DNA of 64,000 nt. Source: Rhyacichthys aspro. Lineage: Eukaryota; Chordata; Actinopteri; Gobiiformes; Rhyacichthyidae. Of the stretch, positions 39,101 to 51,400 are shown piece after piece; the stretch's first letter is position 1, and each line of letters opens with the position of its first letter. The stretch is taken from assembly GCA_036850595.1 (NCBI GenBank), contig CM072163.1, positions 17,322,639-17,386,638 of the forward strand, written 5' to 3'. The notes beneath the pieces were generated by a model. That model saw only the letters and a list, made by a program, of their open reading frames with translations, ran no database searches and was not told the origin of the DNA. The translations under genes were made by a program, and so were the position numbers.

Positions 39101-42100
39101 AAAAGAAATATCATAGGAATAAAGATGAGCTCAGTGAGTTTTACTTATTCATGTTCTGCTGACACATTCTCACTCATTACATATTAGTTTGCTATTTATC
39201 ATTTCAGTCTTGTCATAACAATCAGCAGATTTCAGTAAACTGTTTTTATACCTGTGTATGTCATGTGACTAACGGTCAACAGAAAAGTTGTGTAGTGTCC
39301 AAAAGCTTTCACTAAAAGAGTTCACTATAGAGTCCACTATGCAATGCAGCAAGCTACCGAGGAATTAGGGACTAGGGACTGGTTCCAGACAAAGCCATTG
39401 TCACATGGAGCTGAATGGGCTGAAAATCAGGCCACTCACATATGTTTCCTACCCCCTCAGTAACAGCACACACAATCAGAGGGTTGCTATTCAAAATCAG
39501 ATCAAAATGGTCTTATTTATGCAGACTTTTTGGTGATTTCTTTATTAAAAATGTATGAGGAGCTGCTTAGCTTCCATTGCCAAAATGTGCACTCGTGTTT
39601 TTAACATAAAAAGGGTCTGCTTTACCATCAGTTTAAATTTTAACAATTGAATAAGAAAGAATTGAAAATGACTCTTAATAGCAGCATATCAAACCCCTAC
39701 AAGAAATCAATTTTAAATTCTTGTGAATGTGATGCTGTGTGCCTCACCTCGACGGCCTCCCAGCCCCACTCCCTGTACTTGGGGTCATGTGTGAGTCTCC
39801 ACATGTACATGTAGCTCTCGATGACTTCTGGTCGGAGGATGTAATATCTGTCGCTCAGTCTGGTGGCTGTGGCCTCAGCTCCACTGTCGAATCGAAACGC
39901 CTCAGGTCCCAGTTTGGTGGCTAATGGTGACGGACACAGCAATATCAAAGAAAGAAGCAAAACATTACATTTTATTTCCGCCAACAGCACATTTGTAAAA
40001 TATAGACACACAGCATTTACAGCCTTGTAAACTGCCATTCAATTACAGTAAGGTTCATAAAAGGCCTGTGGCTATATTTAAGTCCTGCCTATTGTCCAGG
40101 TGGACTTTCTCTGTCTCTCCTTTTCTTATTTTATCTTCAAATTAAGACGGCACAGCAAAGAGATCTTATTCATGATACGGCACAAAAGAATCTATTCTTG
40201 CTGGGGTCAGGACGAGAGCATAGCCATAGCAACATCTTAAATTTAGAAACACATTTAGAATGCTTTACGATTGTGAAGACTGCCTGTGTGTGTGTGTGTG
40301 TGCCCACAATTGTTTCCATCTTTTATCCAACCTTTTCGCTGCTGACATTGCTGGGAAATTGCGAGAGCAGGTTCTTTGAGGTCACTGAAGGTTTAAAGTG
40401 TTTGCATGAGCAGTGAGCAGCTGATTTAAAAACATAGTATATCCACTTGCTATTCTCTATTAAAATTCAAAAAGTAGGACTGTGTTTTATTAAGCAATTC
40501 ATCTGCCAGTAGTTTGTTTTTTATGTTCGAGATATATTGTGTATTTTCGCAGCACAGGATTCATTACTTACCTCGCAACCAACAATTTGAAGACTAAATC
40601 TCAAAAGTATTCTCAACACTGAGGCTATAAATTCAGTTCTAATGCTACTCTACAATGTGTTAAGATTTTTAAATCACTTTTAAATAAACAAGCCTATCAA
40701 TCTCATCTCTTCTTATTTGTTAAAACTAGACAAAAAGTGATATGTCTTTATACAAAACGTACCATTTTTTGTCACATCATCTGTATTCCAAATACACATA
40801 TATGCACACAGTATGTGCTTATTGAGTTTTGAGATAAATCACAGTTTAAGAGTCTGAGGGTATCTGGTTGATTCCTTTTTAACACTCCTGCTGTTTCCCA
40901 AATAAATAATTCAATAAAATGTAAATGGCAGTGGTTAAAATGCATATGTTTGAAGGGCTTTAATAAGAACTCATCCAAACAAATCAATCACATGGCATTT
41001 TAACCATTTATCAAGTTATAATTATAAGGCAAGAGCACCAATCAGAATAATTCCAATGGTTTTAAAACTCAAAAAGTCATTTTTAGTTTGCCGTATCTGA
41101 CTATGTGTATTGAAACAAAGAATTAATAGCTATAGCCACAGTTGAAACAAAGACACTTTTCCTCCTGCTGCTTGTTCCGTGAAAATCCCATTTCCCCGAA
41201 TCATCTGTGAGTGTGAACTTGATCCAAATGCACATACGGCATGGGTATTTAAGACAAAGTTTAAACAGCACCCACTTAGCGCAGATACAAGAACACACAC
41301 ATCTATCTCACACTCTCTTCTGCACAAAGCTAATCCAAGATTTGTTAAGCACCATCCTGTCCCTTTAACGAGTGAAGAGAAAGCCGGTGAACGGCCATGA
41401 AAGAAATCCACAGGAGGCTTCTGGGCAAAAAGATCAAAAGTTTCCCAGGCGTATCAAGGAAGCGGTTATGTGATGAGTCATGTTTGCTTTCTGAAGAGGC
41501 CAGGAACACTTGTGGATGAATACTCACAGCCCACCTAACAGCAGCAGAGGCGAAAAAGCTTAAAATTAGCAAAGGATTATGTTCAAGGCCAGGACAGATG
41601 CCAGGGAAGAGATCACACAAGGGTCTTTAAAAACGCTTTGGCTGCAATTGCTCTGTTCTCCAGACATCGTTTACATTTTCTTTCTTGTACATTGCTCAGA
41701 TTCGTGAGTCTCTGTGCACAATCCTCTCACAAGCCTTCTTCTAACCTAATTTAAAAGGCAAAGCCACACCAAATTTGCCAGAATCCTTGCCCTTTTTATC
41801 CTAATGTTTACTCTTCCGTACCATCTAACATTCTCCACTCCTCCTTTTCATTCCCCCTGAATTACAACAGTGTGTGATCATCTGTATTAATCACCTCAGT
41901 GTCTTTGGCTGTTGCCTGCAGCTGTGAGATGTTAGACAATAATCGAGAACTTTAATTTCTTGCTGTTCCTTATTAGGCCTGTCTTCTGTGTGCGGAGGTG
42001 TAGCCACCAAGAACGATTCTTCTTTTGATTCACGGCAAAATGAAAATACCTGAGGCTGTGTTAATTCACAATCCAACTCTCCAGGACTCTTCATTTGCTA

Positions 42101-45100
42101 ACTCTGTGCACTGCCACAATCTCTTTTTTTGCATACAGTAGCACCCCTCTACACTAATCGCAGTACTCTTAAGGCTTTTTAATAAACCCAGTATGTGTTA
42201 TGATTGCTTTCACTTGCTATGGTTGAAAAATACAGTCCGCAGCCTCACTTATTACTCACCAGATTATGAGCATACACAGGTGAAGTGCCATCAAAGTGAA
42301 GTGAATGTGAAGTGAACGGCGCCTGTCAGAGGCTTGGACACATTAGGAGCAAAGGAACATTTTGTCCCTGAGGTGTTTGAAACAAGAAATGTGAGCAAGA
42401 TTTGAGTGACTTTGACAAGAGTCAAAGTGTGATGGTTTGATTACTCGGTCGGAGCATTACCAAAACCGCAGCAAAAGTGGTGTGAGGTAAAAAAAAAAAG
42501 AAAAAAGTGCCATCTACTATTACTGTTATATTCCTTGCCTTTGTTGAGCTACGCAAGTCCAGACCTTAACAGTTTGGGACTATATAGCATTAGCTTATTG
42601 GTACCTCTGCCAAACTGTTTCGATTAAGGTACATACAATCCCATATACTTCACTGATTAGACTATTCATTCCTTTCATTTACTTTTGCAATTCAATCCTT
42701 TTGTGACACAATGCCATGGGACATTTTCCTGATGTTTGCATTGAAGAGTTTTTTTTTACTTTTAAATGCAACAAATGCCAGTCTCATCTTAAGGTTTCAT
42801 TGTTTCATACAGTGATTTATACCGTCGCTACTGTCACTTTACTGTTGCATTCTGTGTAGGGCTGCAAGCTCTGGTGGCCTTTACTGAGACATAAATACAT
42901 AAAAAAATTAATAGGATGTCATTCGTTTATTTTTTAACGTTTATGTTGCAATATTTTTTAACTATCGTGTCCTTGTTCTTGTCCTTGGATCTCTATTTCT
43001 CACATGGAGTCATAAAAAATACAAAAAGGCTGTTTATGAGGAAAAGTGGAAATAAGCTTACGGTATTAATGTTATCGCATACAGAGGTACAGCAACAAGT
43101 CATAAAACGGTCAAAACTGCACTGTGCACCTAAACAACAAACAGCATTTGTTTTTTCATTTTTCAGACTCAAAAATAAGCAAATAAGCATCATTGAAAAG
43201 GCTCAGTGTACTGCAAACCTTAAATTTTCTTAATATATCATCATATAATTTGTGTCTGTATTACCCAGCCCTTCACATTACACCATCCCTGTCCAGTGCA
43301 CTCACCTGAACGCGTGTAGCTCTCGTGGCACGTGTGTGTGATCTCCGCCGCCAGATCCAGATAGTGTTGCCTCTTCTCGGCTTCCCCATCATCCGCTCCG
43401 ATACCGATCATGCCCCCGGAGAAGCAGGCCAGGTGACCCATCTTGTGATCCAGGATACCCCCCCTCCACTCGGCCATGTAGGTGAGGCCGCCCGGGGACT
43501 TCTGGACCAGGTTGGCCTCGATAGCCTGCAGCAAAAGGGCAGAAATATTGAATCGAGGATACATTTCATACATAATTTCAGCCAAGGGTAATGAACTAAT
43601 TAATAATGCCGTGTCAGAAACAAATTAGCAGTGACCAGGAGGTTTTGTTTGAATTGCACCTCTACCGAGAGCTTTACATAGTGGTAGCCAAGGTCAGTCT
43701 GAGCAGACCTGAGGCAAGCAAATGTTTATACTGTATAGTTGCATTAAGTTACAGATAGAGGGCAAAAATGAAAGCTTTTAAAAAACATTTTTCATGAGGG
43801 CTGAGACTGACGCTTTTCCTCTAATTAGCTGTTGTTAGCATTCATCACGGCCAAATATAATTGGAAAAATGTTCTCTCATTCAATGCTGTGTTTTAATAA
43901 GTAATGTACTTTTATTTGAATGCCAAAATTAATGGGTTGCGCTGTGCCTTCACTGAAGATCTCTGTATAAATACCCAGCATACTGTATAACCTCATCTGA
44001 TGGCATAAGGGGTCCTTTGCCATTTAAATATAAAGACACAGGGGGAAAAAGGAACTGTAATTAGTAGCTGTGCCTCTGGCTTGACCCTCTGATGAGAAGT
44101 GAGGAAATCTCAGTGGCCATCTTAGGTTTATTCTCTGTGATAGTGTAATTATAACCACAGGGAACCAACTTTAGTCTGACCATCTCCATTAAAATAAAAA
44201 AACACCATTGTTTTATATATTTTATAAATGTGGATGCTGTGCAGTGGGTTGAAATGTATTTTATCTGGTAAAAAACTACTCTTTTTTTTAATATTATAGT
44301 ATATGCTTACATGCAGCAGTCAGTCGGCATCTAATCTTAGCTATAATCACATTAGGCAGTACCGGGAAGCTTCGCCTTGATATAATCATCTGTCCTCTTC
44401 CCAAAGCCCACTCCACTGGGGCTTCTCTGTCACAAATACACTTATACGGTATAGAGTCATGGATGGTGCTTGGAATAAAAGCCTCCATTACAGCTCTACA
44501 GAAAACTCTGATTACATCGAATGGCAGTAGAGCGTATGCAGAGAGGCTCACATCAGAACCGTACATAAAAGCCTAGGGTCTCAGGCTTGAAAGCACTCTT
44601 TTGGTTCCGCTTTGAACAACCCTCAATTCTCCTGATTTCCTCGAGGTAATGTAACAATGTTGTTTTAGTTTTGTACTTTCGTGGATCAAAGTCTTGTGCA
44701 AATTACACCAATGAGGATTTTATTTGATATAATAGAGATGTGTCACGGCGGTCAGTGTGCGATCAAAATATTCATACATCGAGCGCACTGTAGTACATCC
44801 TCTTGGCATCCTCGTCTGTCTTGTCTGACATCAGATAAGATTTGATCAGATACTCGTAGAAACTATCCCCGAGGCCACCGATGGAGACGTGGTCTGTGAA
44901 GAGAAAAATAAGGAGCTATGAGTAAAAAATCAGCAGCATTTCGACTTCGTAATTAAATTCCCAAAGAAGTCCCAATTTATTTTCAATAATGTGTCATTTT
45001 CCATTTGCTTATTATTTGCATGTAGAGGTCCTGCTGTCTGTAATTAAATATCTTTTGAAAAGCCTTTCCCACTCATACATCTCCTACACATAACCCACTT

Positions 45101-48100
45101 CAAACCTCTGAGAATAAATTGAAATAAGTAGCTTCAGCTTTTGATTTTCATGTCCGCTCTCTCATGAATGTCATCCTGCAGCAGAGGTGTGTTAAGTCTT
45201 CATCTTTTTACCGACGCTCATTGCACACACCTCTGCAGACTCCTCCGCAAGGTTACCAACAGGCCATTGTGTTTGTCCTTCACATGGAGCCACGAGAGCT
45301 GTGTGGAGGGTTTCTATTCCCTTAGCGCTGATAAATATACACAATTTGGCTTCTCTGCATGTTCTCCCACAACAATTAGCCTCTGTAATCACCCAAATTA
45401 CCACCTTTTGAGACCAGCGTTTTCTTAGAGCCGTTTTCACCTCTTTGCAGGTAAATCACAAAGATCCAATTTTCGAAAGTAATTGAATTCATTATCATTT
45501 TAATAACAAAGCAATGGGAGTCATATAGCCTTTTCTATGAGCTTGATATGAAAATGAAAGGAAAGAGACGGTGGGGTGGATGGTAGAGAGGCCACAAGTG
45601 CTGTGAAGCGTGTGGAAACTCAAGGTCTGTGACTGTACTGGCAGGTAAAGGAAACGGGATCAGTGACAACAACAACATCCTTCAATTGGATTTCATACAT
45701 CTTCTTACGGTTGCTACATTCTGTCATTAAATACTCACGTTGGACCCAGTTGCCGCTGACTGGACTGAGGAAGTTGGGATACAGGCCGTGGGGTTTTTCA
45801 ATCTTGTTCAGCAGTTTCCTGATATTCATTACCTGCAGAAACAGTAGAATATACAATCAGGACAAAACAACATCAGTTTGTACTATAAACTGTAACTTGC
45901 TCGAGGCTTATACGATAAAATCAGTTGTCATAAAATCGAATCCTTCACATTTGACAACTTTTAGTAAATGCACAGTGTCTTGCAGAGTGGAGAATATGTT
46001 GGTGTGTACTGAACCTTCTCAGTGTAGATTGGATTGCCAGAGAGTTCGCTCAGATGGACAAATTCGAGATGCAGGGTCCCAAACTCAGCCAGGATACTGC
46101 TCCCAGCTGAGGCCCAGCCCCAGCTCCAACTGGTCCCACTACAACAGAAAGCAAATCCAAACCACTTAATACCGCTGTATAGAAAAGTCAAGTTGGAAAA
46201 CAGGAGTCACACTGTTCTGTCTTTTTTTTGCAGCAGTTGTTTTAAAGTTTCCGCATGATATTGGAAAGTTAAGAGAGAGTCTAGCCTGTCGATATGAGCC
46301 TCGGAGCGGTCTCGCAGCGACAGTCGATGCACTCCCAGTCATTGTGTTTCACATCAAGCGAAGATCATCTCAAGTACACCCCGCAGCGATGTGAAGTTTT
46401 AGCGAGTTGAACTCAAACTTTTCAGGTAATGCCAGCCTAATGTGGTGCTATTCTATCAGCAGCAGAATGTCTTGTAAACTCCAACGAGTGTGATAGCTCC
46501 TTCAGTGTCTCCACAGCGTTTTTCACAAGTGATTTCCTCTCGTAGTTATAGGTGTACATCACATTCAACAACCTGCACTGCATTACTGACCTGTTGGCCT
46601 ACTGTACTCAGCCACTGCAAGATCTTCTCACCTTAAAGATCCTACACAACGAATGTTTCAAAGCTTTTTTGTACTGATTAGTGAGTGATTGGTATTTTTG
46701 CTTTTATACACCATTTTACAAGTCGTTGTGTTGAAATATTCCATGTGATTCCTATGTGTATGTGTTTGGTTTGAATCCAGACTAATGTGTTTTCATTTAA
46801 AGACTGCACTGTTGAAGATGATAGCCCCTTTTATGCTCACTTCATTGTAGGATATTCTTGTCTTTCTTATCTTCTCCTGATTCCATGAACATGTTTTGTT
46901 TTCAGTTTCATGTAGCACTTTATTTGTTTTGTCTATTACTTTTGTCTTGTTATGTGTAATGATGCAGCAACATAGACAGTAGGTTGTCTTTTTGCAGGTG
47001 GAACATAAACGAGGCACAAGGTTGAGTGAGATGGAGATTAGAGCAGGAAAAGTCCACTGATATCTTGGAAAGGAGCATAAAAGGGTTATCACTCAGTGTA
47101 CATTTAACAAGACTGGAGCTAATAGTGCATCATTTTTTGTTAATCTTTAGTACAAGAGAAGGCAGCGACCACCTTTTCTAAATACATCCAAGAGTGCATC
47201 ATGTTAGTCTGGCCAGTCAGACGGCTTTCTCATCATATTACAAACAGAGAAAGTCAGTCTGGGATTGTCCAATCTGCTCCATATTCTGCTCCGGCTCTTT
47301 CTTACCGACCAATCGTAGCGAGGGAGGCGGGATTTTGTTTCGCGTCATATTGAGCGCGAGAATTTTATCAACCAAAACAGGACGCAGGTTTAGGCAGCTT
47401 ACTACGATCGAAAATAAGCACTGAACTCGATAGTACATCCTGTCTTTGGAGACATGTTCTTAGTGGGTTCCGTGCAAACATCTAGAAAAATATTGTTATA
47501 ATAGTCTGCACATGTCTCTTTTATTATAATCGTGCAGGCAAAATGCGATTTACATTTTAAATTAAAAAGAAACAGTAATAGTAAAATGTTGAAGCATAAA
47601 TATATCACATTTACTACTAAATATTTACTTGGTATTGAGCTTTATTTTCTTGAGTAGTTGAGAACCACTGATCCAGATGCTATGTGACAAGCAGCAGTTT
47701 AAAACAAAAACACATTAGCGTGGATGTAGCCTTATTGAGGTACTTAATTAATTGAGGCTTTAGCACATAATGAACTTTTCTTCAGTGCCGGGCTAAATAT
47801 TCTCTAGTGTCACTCTTTAATTTGTGAATAATGAACTTTTTATCTACTAATGGAAGCAGGAGTTGCTTAATTAATAGTTATCAAATATATTAATTAGTTT
47901 GAATAATGCCGAATATGGGACTTTGTGCTATGTTTGCCGTTGTTGAGAAAAGTTTGGGGAACAAGGTCAGCAGCATGTGACATTCTGTTCCTCCAGCCAG
48001 CGTGGGTAATATCACTGTGCAAATTGAACTCTCACTAATGTGTCACTTCAGAGCCGGGCCACTAATGCACGTCTATGATTATCTGAGGCGGAATGTACCA

Positions 48101-51100
48101 GCACAATGACTTTACATATCCTCTAATAGATGCTGCGAGAGTTGAAACATCCGATAATGAATTGAAGTGAATTTGTAAGATGTTATGGGGGGTTGGGGAG
48201 GCGGCTCTTGGGGAATCAAAGAGTTTGGCAGACTGGTAAATGCATCCATTAAAAGTTTAGGGGAGACGTTGTTAGTGGCTCTGGTCACAGTGGATTTTTC
48301 TGTGGAGAAGAATCAATCGGAGATTCAAAGCAGAGGCGCCGGGTGCCGTGTTTGTTTTGGGAGGGGCTGAGGGCCGCTCGAGTGTTTAAGAGCAACAATA
48401 CCCACATCATTGTCGCCTGATAATGAGCAACACTGGAACTGTTCCATTAATCTTTTCACCCTCTTTAACAAACACACTGCCACCGCTATCTGAAAAATAA
48501 TAACCTGAATAAAATCGATACCAAATGTCGTTCATAATGCTTTGGGCAAATTGAACTAGCTGGGTCTTATTCAGGAACGCCAAAAAAGGCTGCGAAAACA
48601 TAATGCTAAATAAAAGTGTCTCGGTGGATGTAATTGAAAATCATTTTGCTTGTTTGAGCAGAGATAAAACTTGTATCTGTCTAATTCAATTTATTGAGTT
48701 CAAGTTTGAATGGGGGCTGGAGGCCTGGAGCTGTTCTTTAAAGCTAGCAGACTACATTTTTACAAAAACACCTGCTGAATCAGGCATGGGGCTCATCTAA
48801 CAGATTGGGATAGTAGTACACCAGCTACATTGTGTTCCACAAGGTAGAGATACTGCGGAATGGAGTTTGGAAGAACTGGATGAGCTGACAAACAGTTATT
48901 ATTACATTGATGAGTCAGTCAGTCAGTCGAAGATGAAGTTTCAATCAAGTATGTTGCTTTTTGATTTATTTTAAGAGTCCTTACAATTGAATTTCCCATT
49001 AAATAAAGTTGAACTGAATTGACTGCATTGATTTGCAGGGAGTTTGAAGCTAAAACAGTTTCTCCTTTGGACTGTAACCTAGCAACAAGAGTCAAAGATA
49101 GCTGCTGTTAAGTTTGATGCAAAGTTACTTATTGAGTTCCTGACTTTTCTGTTCCACGGATTTCTATACATCTCCCACACAATTTTGTAATATTCATTCT
49201 CAAGTCATTGTTTTGGCCACTTAGCAAACTTATGTTATGTTGTAGTTACGTTTCTACTATAGAATTGTATATATAGAGGACTGACAATTAACTATTTATG
49301 CTTTTATTCATTTTCTTATTACATTCAGAACAAGGAGCTGTAGTCTTTCCCATTTACCCTGGACAGTCGCCAGTTTATTGTAGGATATCTTACGACATCG
49401 ACAGGCATCCATTCACTTAATATGGGCAATATGGACCATGTCACCTATGCATGTATGTATTTAGACAGTGAGAGTACTCAGAGAGAACCCATAGTAGCAA
49501 GCATTGTTTTTACATTGCGGTCTATGTGCTCTAATGGAAGATGCTTTCTGTCAGTCTTATTTAGAGGCTACCATCCATAAATACATACATAGGAAAATGC
49601 ATATATGGCAATAATGTATGAGGACTTGGTAGAATGCAGACTGCAATTAATTAGATTAGATTAGCACCGATGTTATTAGCCATAATAACATGTTGTACAG
49701 TGTGTTACATTGTACATTTTATGTTGTAGGACAAATAATAGTTAAGTTCAAGCTAACTGCACTTCTGTCACTTACCTGTAATACCAGAGAGAACTTGCTT
49801 TAGAGGACTCAATTCCAGGAAACTTATAGCATGAATATATCCCACTCATTTCTTTTTTTTCTTGAGCCACAGCCTGTGCAGCAGAAGTGTTCTCCCCTGT
49901 GACTTACGTTCTGCTACACCGCGCATATGTCGCTTTTTACATTTCTGTTTGTGTACAGCGTGGATAAGCGTGTTTTTTTTTTTTTTTCTGCTTCTTCCTG
50001 GCCCTGTAGACCCTCTTCAAACTGAGGGCAGCCCGGTTTTCTCCTGACCATCTGCACCACACAACCATGTAAGCACAGTGGCACGAAAGAAGAGTAAAAT
50101 AAGGTAATTAAATCTGTCAGCAGCTGTCCGGCTTGGCTGCGCGCTTAATTGGTAGCAGTTGGATAAGGAATGTGCCAGGGAGGATCTTTGTAAGATGATG
50201 AGATTGGAGAGGTTTATTTGGGATACAGGTATATCGCCGGCTTTGAAGGTGTGGTAATCTGATACAGCGCGCTTGTGGAGATATAGTGCACATAGACTCC
50301 GACAGGACATGTGTAGGTGGTTGCCTTTCCTCCTGCTGATTATGCGTGACACACTGCGCCGCGGCAGAGTGGAGGTGAAAGTGAGCCGCGAGCTGTGCGT
50401 TAGTCACCGCTATCAAGTTCCATCAGTCTGTCACTAAGCCTTTTCCATTAATTGCCGTAACTGCATTAAAGTCAGGTTAAACATTTGACGCTAAAACAAA
50501 ACAGCTTATCCTCAAATCCCGTTGTTAAACAGATGACTCAGTGATGTGCAGCGCGAAACTGTACTGAAGTCGCGTTGCGTAACTACGGTGTTTCGAGATT
50601 GTATCAACAAAGATTTGAGATATGAAAGTAATTGTTTGGAAACCATTCAAATTAAAAATGCAAATATTATTCATATGATTTTTTTTTCTCCCCAAAGCTT
50701 TTATGAACGCAGATTAATTCTTCTCAGAGCCATAGGAATGACAAAGCCTACAGCTGCTCCAAAGTCAATAAAAGAGCTTGTAAAACTTTCAGTGTTACAC
50801 TCTACCTTGACGTGTGTGGAGAAGTGGCATTTATCTGCAGACAGCAAACTCTTCGCTGACACTTTTTGATACTTCCAGTTGTTAAAGTTTATTGTCGGTG
50901 CCAGGCTGCCTCTAATAACTCGATGGTGAGAACAAACGCACTTTTTCGGAGGCGACGTTTTAATTTGGCAGGTGTGGCTGACGAAATGAGTCGCCCCGGG
51001 AGAGCATTTGAACACAAACAAAAGCAGGATTCGCAAATTGACGCACTTAAATGTGATCCAGACGATATTAATGACAGCAATTATCCCTTTTACCTGCATA

Positions 51101-51400
51101 GAATATTAAAATGTTGAAATAGGAGCATGTATATTGCAACTTGAGGCAGATAATAAATTGAACGTGTTTTTTCACCTTACAGAACTTGCCAATGTGAGCA
51201 CGTCTCAATCTCGTGATTAATTCCTGTCAACTGCATGGCTTGATATCATCTTTTCTGAGACGGAGGACACTTGAAGGTGAGTTGAACGCCAGCTCTGAGA
51301 CTCACCTCCCCAGGTTGATGACTCCTCGGGGGATTCCTGTCGGCGTGCTGAAGGCCGGCAGCAGCTTCTCTCCCAGCTCCACTGCTTTACTCTTGAACAG
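36040..51400 (-). CDS. man1c1: Golgi alpha-1,2-mannosidase IC (GH47), C-terminal part, 8 exons
   Basis: Minus-strand gene with coding exons 51400-51306, 46138-46015, 45832-45739, 44893-44778, 43525-43306, 39920-39748, 37526-37411 and 36181-36040. Together they give 1080 nt, in frame throughout, ending in TGA. GH47 enzymes of this group remove alpha-1,2-linked mannoses from Man9 N-glycans in the Golgi and need calcium. Family landmarks are visible: GWASAGSSILAEFG, GGLGDSFYEYL (catalytic Asp), AEWRGGILDHKMGHLACFSG and TCHESY (the usual disulfide pair of cysteines), YYILRPEVIESYMYMW (catalytic Glu) and FNTEAHPLP (calcium-binding Thr). I favour MAN1C1 over MAN1A1/MAN1A2 because of IEKPHGLYPNFLSPVSGNWV, AEWRGGILDHKMGHLACFSG and LEDWVFNTEAHPLP; as I recall them, the A-type paralogues have AEWKGG or GEWKNG and LEHWIF or LDHWVF. 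Human MAN1C1 is about 630 residues, so this is roughly the last 57%. The cytoplasmic tail, signal anchor and first catalytic Glu should lie upstream of the window. No frameshift or internal stop is seen. Confidence 0.95.
37411..37526 (-). CDS. man1c1: man1c1 exon: GFSGIRDVY...QQSFFLSETLK segment
   Basis: Exon of 116 nt with acceptor GTGTCCTATCAG and donor AA|GTAAGT. It encodes ALEQHCRVDSGFSGIRDVYT, then TTVSHDNMQQSFFLSETL, and two bases of the Lys codon completed by the last exon. The QQSFFL.ETLKYLYL block is present across the class I mannosidases. Confidence 0.94.
39748..39920 (-). CDS. man1c1: man1c1 exon: YYILRPEVIESYMYMW catalytic segment
   Basis: Exon of 173 nt with acceptor TCACCATTAG and donor GAG|GTGAGG. 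It encodes TKLGPEAFRFDSGAEATATR, then LSDRYYILRPEVIESYMYMW, then RLTHDPKYREWGWEAVE. The Glu of RPEV is the catalytic carboxylate known from GH47 structures. An upstream in-frame ATG near 40038 belongs to the intron read-through, not to the gene start. Confidence 0.95.
40284..40302. repeat. (TG)n microsatellite in man1c1 intron
   Basis: Pure TG dinucleotide run in the intron between the exons ending at 43306 and beginning at 39920. Confidence 0.9.
42262..42488 (+). mobile_element. Tc1/mariner-like element remnant in man1c1 intron
   Basis: Plus-strand blocks ATTATGAGCATACACAGGTG, GGCGCCTGTCAGAGG, ATTAGGAGCAAAGGAACATT, then the start of a transposase frame with DLSDFDKSQSVMV and a stop. These follow the order of the 5' end and DNA-binding region of a common fish Tc1/mariner-type element. 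The rest of the transposase and the right end are absent. It is inserted opposite to the mannosidase gene and looks inert. Confidence 0.6.
43306..43525 (-). CDS. man1c1: man1c1 exon: AEWRGGILDHKMGHLACFSG segment
   Basis: Largest exon, 220 nt, with acceptor TTTTGCTGCAG and donor G|GTGAGT. It encodes AIEANLVQKSPGGLTYMAEW, then RGGILDHKMGHLACFSGGMI, and ends at TCHESYTRS. The Cys of HLACFSGG and the Cys of TCHESY are the pair that forms the conserved disulfide of this family. The exon is noticeably GC-rich compared with its flanks. Confidence 0.95.
44778..44893 (-). CDS. man1c1: man1c1 exon: GGLGDSFYEYL catalytic segment
   Basis: Exon of 116 nt with acceptor TCTTCACAG and donor GAT|GTATGA. It encodes HVSIGGLGDSFYEYLIKSYL, then MSDKTDEDAKRMYYSALD. 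The Asp of GDSFYEYL matches the residue assigned as a catalytic carboxylate in GH47 structures. The hydrophilic loop after it is variable in the family. Confidence 0.93.
45739..45832 (-). CDS. man1c1: man1c1 exon: NIRKLLNKIEKPHGLYPNF segment
   Basis: Exon of 94 nt with acceptor TTTCTGCAG and donor C|GTGAGT. It encodes VMNIRKLLNKIEKPHGLYP followed by NFLSPVSGNWVQ and the first base of a His codon. The IEKP.GLYPNFLSPVSGNWV wording is the best single reason to call MAN1C1 rather than MAN1A1 or MAN1A2. Confidence 0.93.
46015..46138 (-). CDS. man1c1: man1c1 exon: WSWGWASAGSSILAEFG segment
   Basis: Exon of 124 nt after the acceptor TTCTGTTGTAG. It encodes the strongly conserved GH47 block WGWASAGSSILAEFGTLHLE, then FVHLSELSGNPIYTEK. 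The donor is AAG|GTTCAG. It obeys GT but the +3 to +6 bases are far from consensus, so this is the weakest splice site in the gene. The frame on both sides fits this border and no better GT lies close by. Confidence 0.92.
47280..47440. promoter_or_regulatory. CpG-rich patch with CCAAT and GC-box motifs
   Basis: GACCAATCGTAGCGAGGGAG runs into GGCGGGATTTTGTTTCGCG, then more CpGs to about 47420. A CCAAT box 13 bases from a GC box is promoter-like, and CpG density stands out from the AT-rich intron. It could be an internal promoter, an enhancer, or the end of a DNA transposon. No transcript evidence can be read from the sequence. Confidence 0.25.
49330..49545 (+). mobile_element. Decayed fish interspersed repeat in man1c1 intron
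   Basis: Contains CCTGGACAGTCGCCAGTTTA, CAGGCATCCATTCACTTA, ATGGGCAAT and GAGTACTCAGAGAGAACCC in the order of the fish repeat also seen at 20375-20625. It is more diverged and has no CA run. It has no coding capacity. Confidence 0.5.
51306..51400 (-). CDS. man1c1: man1c1 exon: LFKSKAVELGEKLLPAF... segment
   Basis: First exon recognised in the window. The acceptor is a pyrimidine-rich tract ending CTCCGCAG and the donor is AG|GTGAGT. It starts on a codon boundary and encodes 31 residues plus two bases, including GEKLLPAFSTPTGIPRGVIN. This corresponds to the helix just before the WGWASAGSS block in GH47 proteins. The split codon AG|T joins it to the next exon. Confidence 0.92.

Larger units (their letters stand above)
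46139..51305 (-). other. man1c1 intron, 5.2 kb
   Basis: Largest intron with both ends in the window. It holds a CpG-rich patch near 47280-47440, a fish repeat remnant at about 49330-49545, T-runs near 49860 and 49975, and a short GTCA run at 48905-48920. No exon was recognised inside it. The 107-codon plus frame at 50546-50869 has no motif. Confidence 0.7.

Noticed and set aside
39697..40038. ATG at 40038 as a start codon for the mannosidase exon
   Set aside because: It lies in the intron; a proper acceptor at 39921 and the frame of the preceding exon fix the true exon border.
36040..51400. Assignment to MAN1A1 or MAN1A2
   Set aside because: One exon (LGPEAFRFD, LTHDPKY) looks A1-like, but the blocks IEKP.GLYPNFLSPVSGNWV, AEWRGGILDHKMGHLACFSG and LEDWVFNTEAHPLP fit MAN1C1 better.
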